From contig CP136066.1 in the NCBI GenBank assembly GCA_032622095.1, forward strand, positions 188,578,716 through 188,642,715: DNA of 64,000 nt, given 5' to 3'. The stretch's first letter is position 1. The number at the start of each line of letters is the position of its first letter. Below, in pieces: positions 1 to 14,100 of this stretch. The position numbers and the translations under genes were made by a program. Origin of the DNA: Siphonodentalium dalli. Lineage: Eukaryota; Mollusca; Scaphopoda; Gadilida; Siphonodentaliidae. The notes below the pieces were generated by a model that worked only from the letters and a program-made list of their open reading frames with translations, did no database searches and was not told the DNA's origin.

Positions 1-1074
1 GGCCAGCGTGCAGAATCGTTTATTGACAGAAGTACAAAGTTGTATAATTTTCAATCAGCAGCATTACATAATAGATAAATATAGATAAATTTCAATGTTT
101 TCCCAAAGATTATATTGCGGTTAGGTATTTCTGTACGGGATGGCATAGCTACGAGAGCTGTCTTCCTGCCAATCCTGTGTAATGATTATTCATTGCATTT
201 CCTGTGCATGTGGGGGCTCCACCCACGCTCCAAACCCAATCTCCCGTGGCGAGACTCCATTATCTCTTCCATGTGTGCAACCATTTATTTAAAACACACC
301 TACTGCTATCTTCTGGTTGCTTATGATACTTCAACCCGTGTAATAATTTCACCCAAATGTACTAGAGCGATCCCCAATAGCTTGCGTGAAGTAAATGACG
401 TCATGCTTGAAGACCCCAACCGGTACTAAAATAATGATTCAACCTCGTATTGTGTTGATTAGATGACTAACTAGAATGGAAACCAAACAAAAACAATTAT
501 TTGATACTAATGAATATTGACTGCTGGTGTCTAATAAATACAAATGTGTATAGGAGGTGAACTTCATCACACTCGTTTGTTATGCCGCGAGTTACAACTC
601 GAGCTTTATGGCTATCATTGTAACATTGCGCCACTACAAGCTTCTGTGATAACGTTCACCACATTCACAAGCTGCACGATTCTGTCTATTTACATTCAAT
701 CTGTCAAAAAACTCCAAATTGGTATGAAATAATCAGTCTGTGGTAACATGTGGAATCTAACATGCCATGGCATTAATTTTGACGTGGGACATTTTTTTCC
801 TAATTTCGAGGGCTGAAATAATTGGGGTATGTTTTTCATACAAACATAAGTGGAAGTCAGATCGAACAGACCCATTTCCCCGATTCAAATTTCTGATTCA
901 TTACTTTAATTGGTAAATATGTTCAAACATGTGTTAAACATGTGATGTATTGCATCTGCAAACTCAGTAAAAATTGTGTCATGATACTTTCTTGGGTGAT
1001 TTTTCATGAAATAAATCACATATATCAGCCAACTGAGACCTGAGAAACGGCAAATTGACTTTGCATAGCCTTAC
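1..1074. other. No gene or repeat recognised
   Basis: AT-rich sequence with short open frames of low complexity. None shows a recognisable domain, paired splice sites or a repeat shared with the rest of the window. It lies downstream of the DNAAF10 stop codon and may be intergenic or part of a neighbouring gene's intron. Confidence 0.5.
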
Positions 1075-1470
1075 CAAGCCTGAGATTAGTGTGCCTGTCA
1101 TTTGCAGAATGAGGTCCCCAGAAGGTGAATTTAGTGACGCTACCGCACAAATTGGGCTAGCATCACCAAATTTACCCTCTTAAAACCTCATTCTGTATGG
1201 CCGCATCTGCTATGGGAGACAGACTCAGATTGAAGTTCCCAAATGGTGAATATTGTGATGTGCACCCATTGGGAACCTCGATTATGCAACGTGTCGTCTG
1301 CCAATTTGGGGATATAGAGAAACTATTTCAACTAAAAAAGAAATAGAATCTATGTGAAGAAGTTTCTATAGAAATTTGATAATAAATAAACTTTCCAGAG
1401 CAGATGAGGCCTAAGCAGAATGAGGTCCCCAGAGGGTGAATTTAGTGATGCTAGCCCACTATTTATCGAT
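1075..1470. mobile_element. Family C hAT-like palindromic element, right end truncated
   Basis: It carries the family C layout: a GTGCCTGTCATTTGCAGAAT-type start, a hairpin (GAATGAGGTCCCCAGA.. against its complement), a ~200-bp middle ending GATGAGGCCTAAGCAG, and the start of the second hairpin. The right arm breaks off into unrelated sequence near 1470. Other copies show 8-bp target duplications. Confidence 0.7.
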
Positions 1471-1666
1471 TATATGAATCACCATATTTGCAGGCCTGAT
1501 CAGATTGTGACAAAATCAATAAATTTATGATGGGATCAATCATAAACCTGAAGATTGTTAGTCACTTTAAGGTGGCTGAGACAACATATCTGTTGTAAAA
1601 ATAATTGATCACAGGAAAGAATCTCTACCAGCAGATAAAACCCACATTGAACGTGAAGTATTCAAT

Positions 1667-1925
1667 GTAACCATTTCATGACTGGAGCTTCCTGAAATTT
1701 TGCAAAAACCCTGTGCCAATGCATTATCTTATATATGCGAGTAGCACATAGGGCGCCTCGCATATTTAAGAGAATGAATTGCCCTAACAAAATTTCCCTT
1801 GATTCTGTAAGCCAGGGCATTCTCTTATATATGCGAGGTTCCCTATGGGAGACTTGTATAAGAGAATGCACTGGCACAGGATCTTTAATGCTGCACCAGC
1901 GCAGCTCCCATCATGAATGGGTTAA
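1667..1925. mobile_element. Family E TTAA-type hairpin element
   Basis: Ends resemble TTAACCCTTTCATGACTGG and CATCATGAATGGGTTAA; the left TTAA has decayed to GTAA. Inside are two copies of the hairpin cassette seen in family A (CCAATGCATT..TATATGCGAG..). It lies just downstream of the DNAAF10 stop codon and may fall in its 3' UTR. Confidence 0.65.
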
Positions 1926-1975
1926 TTAATGATCACAGGAAACAAGATCTATCCAGCAGATAAAACCCACATTGA

Positions 1976-2183
1976 TCACGCAGTATTCAACTTCGTGCAA
2001 ACAAGAACTCTGAGAGTCTGGTCGAATGATGAACACACACACAGTCCTTTCTTGTCTGGACTCCAATCAAATGAACTGATTGGCTGCGTTGATAACGTAA
2101 CATTCTGTAGAAGTGATACGGTTCCAGGAACACCAGTCTCCACTCCCTCATTGTCTTTTAAAACACGGCTTGATGGGTACGAA
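1976..2183 (-). CDS. DNAAF10: DNAAF10 exon 8 (C-terminal blade, stop)
   Basis: Acceptor tattacag at 2184 and following; 208 nt in phase 2. It encodes SYPSSR through TKLNTA and the stop, including the conserved [17 protein letters not shown] block of the last WD blade. Confidence 0.96.
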
Positions 2184-5100
2184 CTGTAATAAAGGAGAAA
2201 ATATAAATTTCTAGTCAAATATTAGACCAAGTCTTCTTGGTCCACAACAGCTTAGGATATCGGTTTGGCTGATGCTCTTTTGGAGCAAGTCCCGTCCTGT
2301 GACTCTTCTATAACAGACTCTTATTGAAAAGATGTCTTACATTCATATGTGGAGCCATGAACCCCTGAATGTGATTAATCATCCGACATGTCTGCGATTA
2401 ATCTGTCTTCAAAGTGATATATTATTTACAGTGATTGAAAAAGTTGAAGTGATTGTACGATCGTTTAATATATTGTTTTATACATACATTTTCTGATCTT
2501 GCAACAAATTGAAATTCTCTGAAAAACAAGGCTTTGTTTACTTAAAAATCTTGTTGCTTTGACATTCTCTGATATACGCATTTTTTTATATCATCAGACA
2601 ATGGGACGAGACTCAGTCCAAAACCACATCAACCCAAGCTGTTGTGGACCAAGAAGACTTGGTCTAGCAAAATATACATTTAACTGGATTAGCCTCAAAC
2701 TGCCTATTCTCACCAGTTACTATGACAACTGACAGCAAATTTATGAATGATCAATATATATAGGGTGAAATTTTTAGAAGTAGCAATACAACAAATACAA
2801 TTTCTTATTTTATAGCATAAATAGCCAACATTCAAGTCTGGATATAGTGTGGATATAGTGTGTCCCTGAGGCTGAATTTAGTGACGCTGCCCCGCACAGT
2901 AGGCTAGCATCACTAAATTCACCTCTGGGGACCTCATTCTGCTTAGTCCTGGGACGTATCGCTGTCTAAATTTAACATTGTTTTAATTACTTTTTCCTGT
3001 CTGATCCGTTTCTATACCCCGTAATAAATTTGCAGAAAATAAATTGCATAATTGAGGTGACTAATGGGCAATCATCACCAACTTTAACTGGTGAACTTCA
3101 ATCTGATCCTAGCAGGCTTCTCAAAGTACTGATGATTCCAGACCTCAGACCTCAGTACCGGGAAGATTCTGCGTGTGGTACCACGGTACCGGTATCAGTT
3201 CCGGTACAGAAAGTCTCAATTGATGAGTCTATGATACATGCGTACAATCTACTTGACTTGAACTAAGGTGACTGTAAAACATATTGTGATCGAATGGGCA
3301 TAGATGACGTAGTCGCCATAAATGTAATTAATTTTATATCCAAATTGGTAACAGGTAATGTCATTCCTATGTATGAATATGATATGTAGCGAAGATTTAA
3401 GATGATTGGCTGGTCGGTAAGCTTTTCTGCATTTACAAAGCGGTCTAATATAATTAATGATGAACAGTTTATATTCACGAACACAGGTTCACTGACTGTT
3501 AAAATTGTGACTGGAATACGATTTAAATAAATAAAATACAATGATGTAATGCTGAAGCTGTCTGCATTGACTAATCATTTAACTTATTTCAACATAAAAG
3601 ACAAAAAAACCAACCATTCCAATCGAGCCTCGAGGACAAGTGCATGTGCATGTCAGTTGCAGATTGATCATTTGATGTCTTTGAAGTATAGAAATATGCA
3701 TGGTATATCCCCCTCAACATTGATTCAGCTGCAGTTACTGCACAGCACTCAGTCTAGTCAGTCAGCGATTGGTCATTTGTAATTGTCTTTTATGTTTAGG
3801 TCATAGTATGTTTCTATACTCATAGAAGCTTCGCTAATTGGTCACTTTGGGTTGAGGCTACCTTGGCACCCGATGATATACGCAGATGATATGTGTAATT
3901 TAAATTATCCATCTTCGCGACAAAATATGTACTCTTTGCGACTACCGATAGATCATATTGCCTTCCGTTTTGGTTAGGGCAAGTTGTAAATCGGGTTTGC
4001 TGCTATGAAAAAATTGTCACCATATATAGACATGCACCATTTATTTAGCAATAACAAACTGGTTCAAATTTGATTTTGTTAATGCTGTAAAATAACATAC
4101 AAATCAAGTTATCCGTCGCTTATACAGTCGTATATAGACTACTTATTCGAGTACCGCCCAGTACCGTGTACCGCAGTACTCAACACTCAGTATCAGTACT
4201 GCGAAAATTGTCCAAGTACCGATGGTTTCTGTTGAGAAGCCTGGATCATAGGTCTCCCATATAAGTTGAGGCCTAAGCAGAATGAGATCCCCAGAGGGTG
4301 AATTTGGTGATTCTAGCCCACCATGTGAGATTGCATCACTAAATTCACCCTCTGGTGACCACATTCTGCAAATGACAGACACACTATTTCAAGGCTTGAA
4401 TAAGAGGTTAATAATTGACAAATAAATACTAACTATTTCCACAGATTCAATGAACCATTGCCTCCTGTTGTCATGAAGATATCTCTGTCCTGCGGCAGAT
4501 GCCGTGGACACCAAACTGTTGACTTATGTGCCTAAAATTAGAATGGCAGGATATGTGAACAAGAAATGTGCTGTTGCCGGAGCATACCATGTGACAGTGC
4601 GACATACCACCTAATTAGTGTGGCATACTCAGATAAACAGAACATTAACACTTTCCATACTAAATACTCATTTACAAGTAGTTCCCATAGGAAATGTTCA
4701 GATAATAAGTTCAACAACGACCATAGGTCATTTGTTGAACTTATTATCTGAAAATTTCCCTCTAATAAATAGAACTCCTTCTGCAATTTTATTATCTGTC
4801 AATATATTTTTTATTGAAAACCCCTCCAGATAAATAATAGACTATTCCAATGTATCCTTTTATAACTAAGTGGGGGAATCTATTAGTATAGAAAGGATTA
4901 AAAAGAATTATTCTAAAACAGCTAATATGAACAGCATCAGTGGCTCTTTTTTTTCAATTTGCAAAAATCTATAGATACAAATTTCATTGATAACCAGTAA
5001 TCCATGACTTAGATATCTGCAGAGATGGAAAAACAATTGTCTCTAGAGAAACAAAGAAGAATAACTCTAAAACAGGAAATATGAAAACACCATTAAAAGT

Positions 5101-8100
5101 TCTCCTGATGGAAAACAACCATCCAAAATTGTACTGCGATCCAGTAGCATGTGGAGAGATATCAGTGCAAATGGGCACTTAACCCTTTACCCAACAGAAC
5201 GGCCCTGTGCCAATGCATTCTCTTATATATGCGAGTCGACCATAGGTCGCCTCGCATATATAAGAGAATGCATTGGCTTAACAAAAAATTATTAAAATTG
5301 TAAAACATTGTTAGGCCAATGCATTCTCTTATATATGCGAGGCGACCTATGGTCGACTCGCATATGTAAGAGAATGCATTGGCACAGGGCATAACTGTAA
5401 CCATCACAATGAGCCGGTTCCAATGATATCCATATTTGTATGGTTTTATTGAGACAGACCCAATATAATTTAGGCTGTTGCAGCTTTATTTGGCCGTTTT
5501 TGGCCGGTTTGTTGGGTAAAGGGTTAACCCATTCATGAAAAGAGCTGTGCTAGTGCAGCATTAAAGATCCTTAGCCCATGGCTGAGATATTCGAATGTCA
5601 CACTCACCCTCTCTGTTAGGTAGGAGAAGCCTTTTGTTGGATGTTGTGTTCGCATGTCATAGACATGGAATTTAGATTCCAGTGTTGTAGCAGCCAGCTT
5701 ATTCATCATTATATCTTTTCTGTCAAACTCCAATCCACAAACCTGGGAAAATAAAAACCAAGATGATTAAAGAACTAAAGAAAGCAAAATACCTGAAAAC
5801 TGATTATTGTAATTTAAAAATAAATACTGGTTTACAAAGGATAAATGTGAAGAAGGAACCTCCTCTACCATTATCTCAATATTAATCCAAATTGACAAAA
5901 CACACACTTGTCATTCTTTAAATGCAATGACTCGAGATGGTGAAATCATTTGTGTTTCTTTATCTCTGATAGTTGCATCCCGAATCAAGATGTAAATATT
6001 TTCAATTGAGCGTAGTTTAGACGATGGTTTCTATGGAGTGGTATGGTCGATATCTTTGAAATTTTTGGCAATGTTAATAGAATGCTACATTCCCCAGGTT
6101 GGCATAACGCCTGAGTACTAACTTATCAGTTCCATGCTCCCGACCAAGTCCATAATATATCTTTAAACTTTCATTAATAAAAGAACATGAAAATGGATAA
6201 AAGAAAATTAAGATCGGAGACGGTTGATTGATTGACTTGATTTGGATTTAATGTCGCTTTCTGCAACTGAGGCCATATCACAACATTGCCAGCTTCAGTG
6301 GTAGAGGAAATCTGTATACTTACAGCTAATCTAACAGTGATTTCAATGGCTGATAAACTCACTGACTATGTGCGGCAAACTACCGGCCATTGGTGAGTAA
6401 TTGACAACCCCACCAGATAACGATTTTGAGTTACTAAGTCCACAATGGAAACATGCGGATTTGAACCCACATCGCCAGCGCTGGAGGGCGAGACGGCTTG
6501 GAGTTGTACCCCTTAAAGACTGAGCCACCGAGGCCTCGGGTAGGAAACCCCAAACAAAGTTTAAAACAACTGTAAATAATTGTAATGCGTTACATTTGAA
6601 AGTAAAAGTAATGGCAATGCATTACTTCTTATTTTGAAAGTCATGATAATGGTAATTGTAATGTGGAAAATGACAAGTAACGGTAATGGTAATGCATTAC
6701 TTTACAAAGGACCCATCCTTGGAAGGAAGGATGATTTTTATATGATTTGTAAACGGAATATGTCCAACCAAATTCATTGATTTGTATCTTGGAGCAGGGG
6801 TGCCGGAAGCATCCAAGGGCGGGGGGGGGGGGGGGGGGCAGAGCCTACAAAAAGGGCACTTTTCCGCAAAAAAGGGCATTTTCTCCGCAAACTCGGGAAA
6901 ATAACCATAAATTCATTGTGGCAAAATCCCTATTTTAATGGTATTTGTCGGTTTTTATGGCCGTTTTGTGATAAAATTTACAAAAAATTTATATTCCTTG
7001 TGAAATTGGTGGTATTTGGACCAAAACAGTCACATTTTGCTGAAAAAAAAAACGAGATTAAAAACACAAAAAGCATTTTCTGTGTCCAGAAAAAAGGGCA
7101 AGTCCTGCCCCTGCACGCCCCCCTTGGTCAAGGGCAGGGGGGTCAGCTGCCCCCTCTGCCCCCCCCTCTTCCGGCGCCCCTGTCTTGGAGTGGTAACTTC
7201 CAAGCCTGGATTTAGTGTGTCTGACATTTGCAGAATGAGGTCCCCAGAGGGTGAATTTACCATCACTAAATTCACCTTCTGGGAACCTCATTCTGCTTAG
7301 CCTCATATTCTGGGAAGTATCCCTAGTTTCAAATTAACATTGTTATTAGTTACTTTTTCCCATCTGTTCAGTTTCTATATCCCCTAATTTGCCGAAAATA
7401 AACTACATAATCTAGGTGATTAATGGGTGAATATCACCAAATTCAAGTGGGGAACTTCAATCTGATCCTAGGTCTCCCATAGCAGTTGAGGCCTAAGCAG
7501 AATGAGATTTCCAGAGGGTGAATTTGTTGATGCTTGCCCACCATGTGGAATAGCGTAACTGAATTGAGTAAATTCACCTTCTGGGCACCTTATTCTGCAA
7601 ATGTCAGACACACTATATCCAGACTTGATAACAGTTTTATTAAGATATACAAAGCCCTTGTAAGAGTATCTCAGATATTTATGGAGTTACAGTAATGCCC
7701 TAAATAATCGACTCCTTAACCACAGAAGAATTATGGGTCATTTATCAGGATTTAGTCAGAAATATGGCTTGTTGCCATTCATCGGAAAGCTTTCACTGAG
7801 AGCTTTCCGATGAATAGCAAGAAGCCATATTTCTGACTAAATCCTGAAAAGTTACCCATAATTCTGCTGTGGTTAACCCTTTACCCAACAGAAGGGCCCT
7901 GTGCCAATGCATTCTCTTATATATGCGAGTCGACCATAGGTCGCCTCGCATATATAAGAGAATGCATTGGCTTAACACATTAAAAATTATAAAATTGTTA
8001 AAGAATGTAAGAAAAAATGGTAAAAAGTGTTAAAAAAAGATTTTTTTTTAGGCCAATGCATTCTCTTATATATGCGAGGCGACCTATGGTCGACTCGCAT

Positions 8101-11100
8101 ATATAAGAGAATGCATTGGCACGGGGCATAACTGTAACTATCACAATGTGGTCAAGGAGCCGGTTCCAATGATATCCATATTTGTATGGTTCTATTGAGA
8201 CAGACCGAAGATATTTTAGGCTGTTGAAGGTTTATTTGGCCGGTTTTGGCCGTTTTGTTGGGTAAAGGGTTAAGGAGTCGATTATTTAGGGCATTACTGT
8301 ACGTTGGTTTCTGGTGAATCTCATTGTATGATCATACCTGAGAATAACTTACCCCATTCTTAATATTTGTTTCCCATCGTAAGGCCATTGCTCTAAGATC
8401 GAAGAGCTTGATGTCGCCGTTATCATATCCAGCACAAACACATCTATCTTTCTCATTGTATGCATTACCTATTGGAAATGGAAATAAGAAAACATGACTA
8501 CTGTATATGAAATTATTACAATATGCAACAGCAGATTGAGTCACCATCCTTCACTTTAAATGTATTATATATAGGGCTACATAGGGCCCTACGAATCGAT
8601 CCGATTCGATGAGATACAGAATCTTTCATGTGATTCGATTCAAAATCGGCTGTCCTGAATCGAATTGTATCGAATTAGTGGCACCAGTTGAATTATCATT
8701 AATTCAATGGATCACATTGCTTTTTCGCAAAGGTATATTATGATACAATGCATATAAATAACATTGTCATCAAATGAGCTATACTAGAGACCACAATAGC
8801 ATTGAGACTTATTCAACTGATCTAGCAAAATTTGACCAAAATATGTCAAACTTGTGAATGCGATTGCAGGCCTTAAGATTCCACGAGAATCACTGAATCG
8901 ATTCTCGTAATGATTCTCGTGAAACTTTTCCATTTTCAGTGCTTTATGACTAACTTGATTCGGCATTCGATTCTTTCAAAATTAAATGAATATTGTGCCC
9001 TGGATTGCTTTCTGGCTTCAATATGGCTTCTGATACTGTTTCATTATTGTATAACAGAGACAACCACAAAAAATACAATGCCATTCACATGATGATAAGC
9101 CTTATTACTGGTTCGCGATTTTCAAGATGGCCGATGGTTCCATATGGTCCGATTCCTAGCTTTTTATCCAACCCACCGGTAAAAGCCGGTAAAAGGTCAA
9201 AGTTGAGAAGTAGCATCCATTTGTAAACATTCGACAGCTGAGTGCGAGAATTTTTTATCAACATTTTATGGCTTAATTTCATTTATTCTGAGTGCAACTA
9301 CGTGTTTAAGAATTGTTTTGTGGCCATGTCATCGATAGAGTTAGGATCTGGTGATGATGCAGACATTCAGACACCCTTTTTTGTCAACGAACTTCCAATA
9401 AGTTACTGATAAATAGCGAGTTCTTGCGTTAAAAAAATAACTCAACAAGAGGTGGCATCAGAGATGCTGTGTCTCGTTTTCGGTGGCTTACCGCCGGTGG
9501 CTACTGCCAATTGGTGTGCATCAGTATCGGTAGACTAATTAATAGGTAAAATCGAAAAATGACTAATTAAGGGACATAACTCTATCAAATTTTATCGGGC
9601 CAGGCTGGTTTTCGAACTCGTCCGAAATAATCTTGGCAAGTATGTCTATTCCAAATTTTAAACAAACCGGAGGACGTTTGTTGAAGTTATCGCGCTAACG
9701 AGCTAAAAATTCACGAAAAATGACTAATTAAGGGCCATAACTCTATCAAATTTTATTGGGCCAGGCTGGTTTTCGAACTCGTCCAGGATATTATTGGAAG
9801 ACACTTATATACGAAATTTTAGTTGAATAGGATGACGTTTGTTGAAGTTATCGCGCTAACGAGCTCAAAATTCGTACAAAATGACTACTTAAGGACCATA
9901 ACTCTATAAAATTTTATCGGACCAGGCCGGTTTTCTAACCCGTCCGAGGTATTCTTGGGAGACACCTATATATCAAAATTTCAATCAAATAGGATGATGT
10001 TTGTTAAATTATCGCGCTAACGAGCTGAAATTTTTTGAAAAAATGACTAATTAAGGGCAATAACTCTATCAAATTTTATCGGACCTGGCCGGTTTTCGAA
10101 CTCGACCGAGATATTCTTGGGAGACACCTATATACCAAATTTCAATCAAATCGGATAACGTTTGTTGAAGTTATTGCGCTAACGAGGTGAAAAATGACTA
10201 ATTAAGGGCCATAACTCTATCAAATTTTATCGGACCAGGACAGTTTTTGAACTCGTCCGAGATATTCTTGGGAGACACCTATATACCAAATTTCAATCAA
10301 ATCGGATAACGTTTGTTGAAGTTATCGCGCTAACGAGCTCAAAATTCGTGAAAAATGACTAATTAAGGGCCATAACTCTATCAAATTTTATCGGACCAGG
10401 CCGGTTTTCGAACTCGTCCGAGATATTCTTGGGAGACACCTATATCCCAAATTTCAATCGAATCAGATAACGTTTTTTGAAGTTGTTGCGCTAACGAGCC
10501 TAAAATCAGTGAAAAATGGCAAAGGGCCATAACTCTGTAATAAATGTGCGGACGAACCCGATTTTTTGTCTGCAGCTTACGTGCATGGATATGTACTCAC
10601 ACACCAGAATTTTAATCCGTCAATAAACGGTTGAGTTATAAGCAAAACACACGGCCCGCCCGCCCGTCCGCCGCCCGCCCGCCCCTCATCAAACTATAAG
10701 TCGAGTTTTAGAAAAAAACTCGACTAAAAACATACGTGATACATCCAATCCATCTACTGTGTGAAACCTACGTATTGTATGTATCCAGGCTGAGTGTTTT
10801 ATTAGTTTTATGAAGTTCTCGCACCTGCGATTCGGTAACGACCTGTTGCCATTTTATTTTGGGAATTCCCAGACTGGAGTCATATGCTAAAAATAGATGC
10901 TACTTGTTAACTTTGACCTCCGGAGACCAAATGGCGGATTCACCACGAGTAAGTGATATCACTTATTGTCCGTGATCTGAAAATGTCAGTTGAATCAGAG
11001 AAACAGGGCTTTCAAACTGGCAAAGGACGCGAAAAGGACATATTCACTTGTCTTATGAAGCATAATTTTTTACTTGGAAGCTATTTCTGTTTCTCGGGAG

Positions 11101-14100
11101 CTGAATTATGTTAGTCTATTTTTCAATATACTTTTTAAGTTTGTTTCATTTATGTTTACGTCTGAATAATTTTGTGTTATTTGCCCACTCCTAGTGTCTG
11201 TTTAGACATGATGTAGTTTTCCATTCAAAATGATGTTGTACATAAATGACTGTTTAATTGTTTTATGTTCATCAAGACATTTGTTTGTGAATAAATCAAG
11301 GTAAATGTGTTCAATATTGACATATTTATGAATGCGTAGCTTCAAATCGCGAAGCAGATTCGAGCATGTGGTCACTTTTAAGTGACTTGACTCAAGTGAC
11401 TTGACTTGACTTAAGTGACTTGACCGACTACACGAGGAATCATGGACCTCAACCAATGAGGACATTCATACTCAAAAATAAATTTTCACATGAGGAACGA
11501 ATGCATGACCAATTTCTTAATTAATTTATTTTATATTAAGCCAACAAGACACATAGAAAATTGCCATTATATGACAATATAATTGGCCGCCATATCGGTC
11601 GACAGGTAGGTCGTTGGCCAAAACAGGCATGTCAGGTCAGCGCAAAGACCTATCACTAGTGGAACCTATACTAAGGCATCGTTCTGTTTCGTTAATGGTC
11701 ACCTCCAACGCGTTATGTTGCGTTGATGTTTATTTCCACCACATTGAGGAACATTGCAACCATGTTGAAGTAACGTTGTGACTGCTTTGTGTTAACACTG
11801 GAACCGCGTTGATTTTCATTTTTCAAAGCGGTTTCACGGCAGTTCTAACAGGCGAGGGAGACATTTATTTTGAGAATATGCGTAGGTGTGTAACTTGAAA
11901 AGTTGTGGAATATGATACATACATGTAGCATTAACTTACCAAATGCCACAGTCCAGCAGTCTCGTTTGGCTTCTCCTTCTTTCGGAGCCATTGTAGCCAC
12001 AGCTTCATCTTTTTGTCGAGGATCCCAAACTTTGACAGCACCTGAATATAAGAGACAATAATTATATGGAAGGAGAAATATATAAACAAATCCATGAGAA
12101 TGATCTACAGTAATGTTCTAATTAATCGACCTCTTAACCAAAGTTAACTCGGCGAGTGGAATATGCATGCGAACATTTAGGTACTACTCGGCGAGAGCTT
12201 TCCGATGAATGGCAACAAGCCATATTTCCGACTAAATCCTGAAAAGTTACCCATAATTCTGCTTTGGTTAAGAGGTCGATTAATTAGAGCATTACTGTAC
12301 CTCCATTCAGGACTAACAAGCATGCCATGTAGCCTCGTATGATGGGCTATACAACACGACACAAATAAATAGAAATTGTATACAAAAATCTTAGACATTC
12401 TGCATTTCTTTATCTGATTACTCATTGGTATGAGAATTGTGCTAGATATAATTAGTTCAGTGGTCAGCAATAGCGTACTCACAAAGATTGTATCCCATTG
12501 TTTGGTGATATGAAATTATATGTCACAAGTGAAGTGTCACCAGTAGGGTTGTAAAAATTCATTGTGAATTCAATGTATTGCGATACACTTTCAAAACCAT
12601 ACATGTATTGTATCACAACATGTGAATCGGGATACAAAGAATCAAGTAATTTCTTTAGGTGGGCATGTGTAAATAAGCAACACATGTTATTTTATGTCAA
12701 GTTTACATGTCTATTTACGTGTATTTGACTCATCTAGCTAACTATCAAACTGTTTTTTAGTTAAAAATTAGCTCTATCTCCAGTTATAAACATGACGGTT
12801 CTGATAATCCAGGCAGTAAATTAAAAACACTAATTTAGTGTATCGTGATATGTATCGTATCGTAGATAATGTATTTCAAATCGTATCGTGACCAAGTGTA
12901 TTTCCACAGCCCTAGTCACCAGAATTGTACGCGGTGTACACTATATTGTACTCCATTTTTCTACATGCGATATGGCCTAGCAGCTGAAATGATGACGAAC
13001 TAAACCCGAGTCACTCATAGTGAAGTGATATTTTTATGAAAAAATACCAATATTTATTATATGCTTCCCCAATAAATAGTGGGAAATTGCCGTGGCATAT
13101 AACGTTCTATCAATCGTCTGGATCGAGGGATTGATAACACTGACTGAGGTGATAAATAACACTGACTGATGCGATAAATAACACAATAGTAATACCCTTT
13201 CGGAGATCACTTCCAGGTTAAAGCAGATGTAAACATTGCGACTTCCGACAGCAAATGTCAAAGTTTTCTAACATGTTGCAGTGAACTGTAGGACAAAACT
13301 AGCAGTGAATTTTATAAGATAGCGCATATAATAAAAGAACACTTATGGGTTTTGGTTGAATACCCAATCTTTTATGATTCGTGGCAAAAAGAAAATACAG
13401 AATTCTCTTGTAGCCACACATGAGATGATTCGGGTATTCAACCAAAACATGTAGGTATCCTCTATTTATTTACTACATGTATTACAGTAATGCCCTAAAT
13501 AATCGACTCATTAACCACAGCAGAATTATGGGTAATTGAGAGCTTTCCGATGAATGGCAACAAGCCATATTTCTGACTAAATCCTGAAAAATTACCCACA
13601 ATTATGCTGTGGTTAAGAAGTCGATTATTTAGGGTATTACTGTATCCTCTATTTATTTACTATTAGTTTGGTGAAATTAAGAATTTTTGAAACAATGACT
13701 TACCATCTCTGCTCCCAGTGACTATTTCTGGAGCACCTTCTCCAATTCCAAGGCCTCCTACCCCGTCTATACAATTTATAATTTCAGTGTGACCTTTGAC
13801 GGAATAAACTGGAAGCTCTGTTGACTCGAGGTTCCTGTTAGAAATATGGAAATTATTACTTAATTAAAGAAACATTGCACATTCATAATGTTACAGTTAA
13901 GGAAATATCGGTCCACCTTTCATACTTTTGCTTTAAAGTGATGTGAAACACTCCGGTAGGGTGATCATGCAAACAGAAATGGAGAATAACATTGTTCAAA
14001 GTAGTTATTTTAAAAAATATTATTTCTCAATTGACGACACAAATCGTCATTCTTAAATATTAATTAAATGCAGTGACTCTCGATGGTGAAATCGCTTTTG

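Noticed and set aside
115-429. 104-codon open frame
   Set aside because: No recognisable domain, no conserved pattern and no splice partners.
5162-5407. Open frames containing [20 protein letters not shown]-type peptides at many places
   Set aside because: These are translations of the family A hairpin cassette, identical wherever the element occurs.
6440-6537. A tRNA gene
   Set aside because: A- and B-box-like sequences are present, but there is no tRNA fold and a SINE body and tail follow; called a SINE instead.
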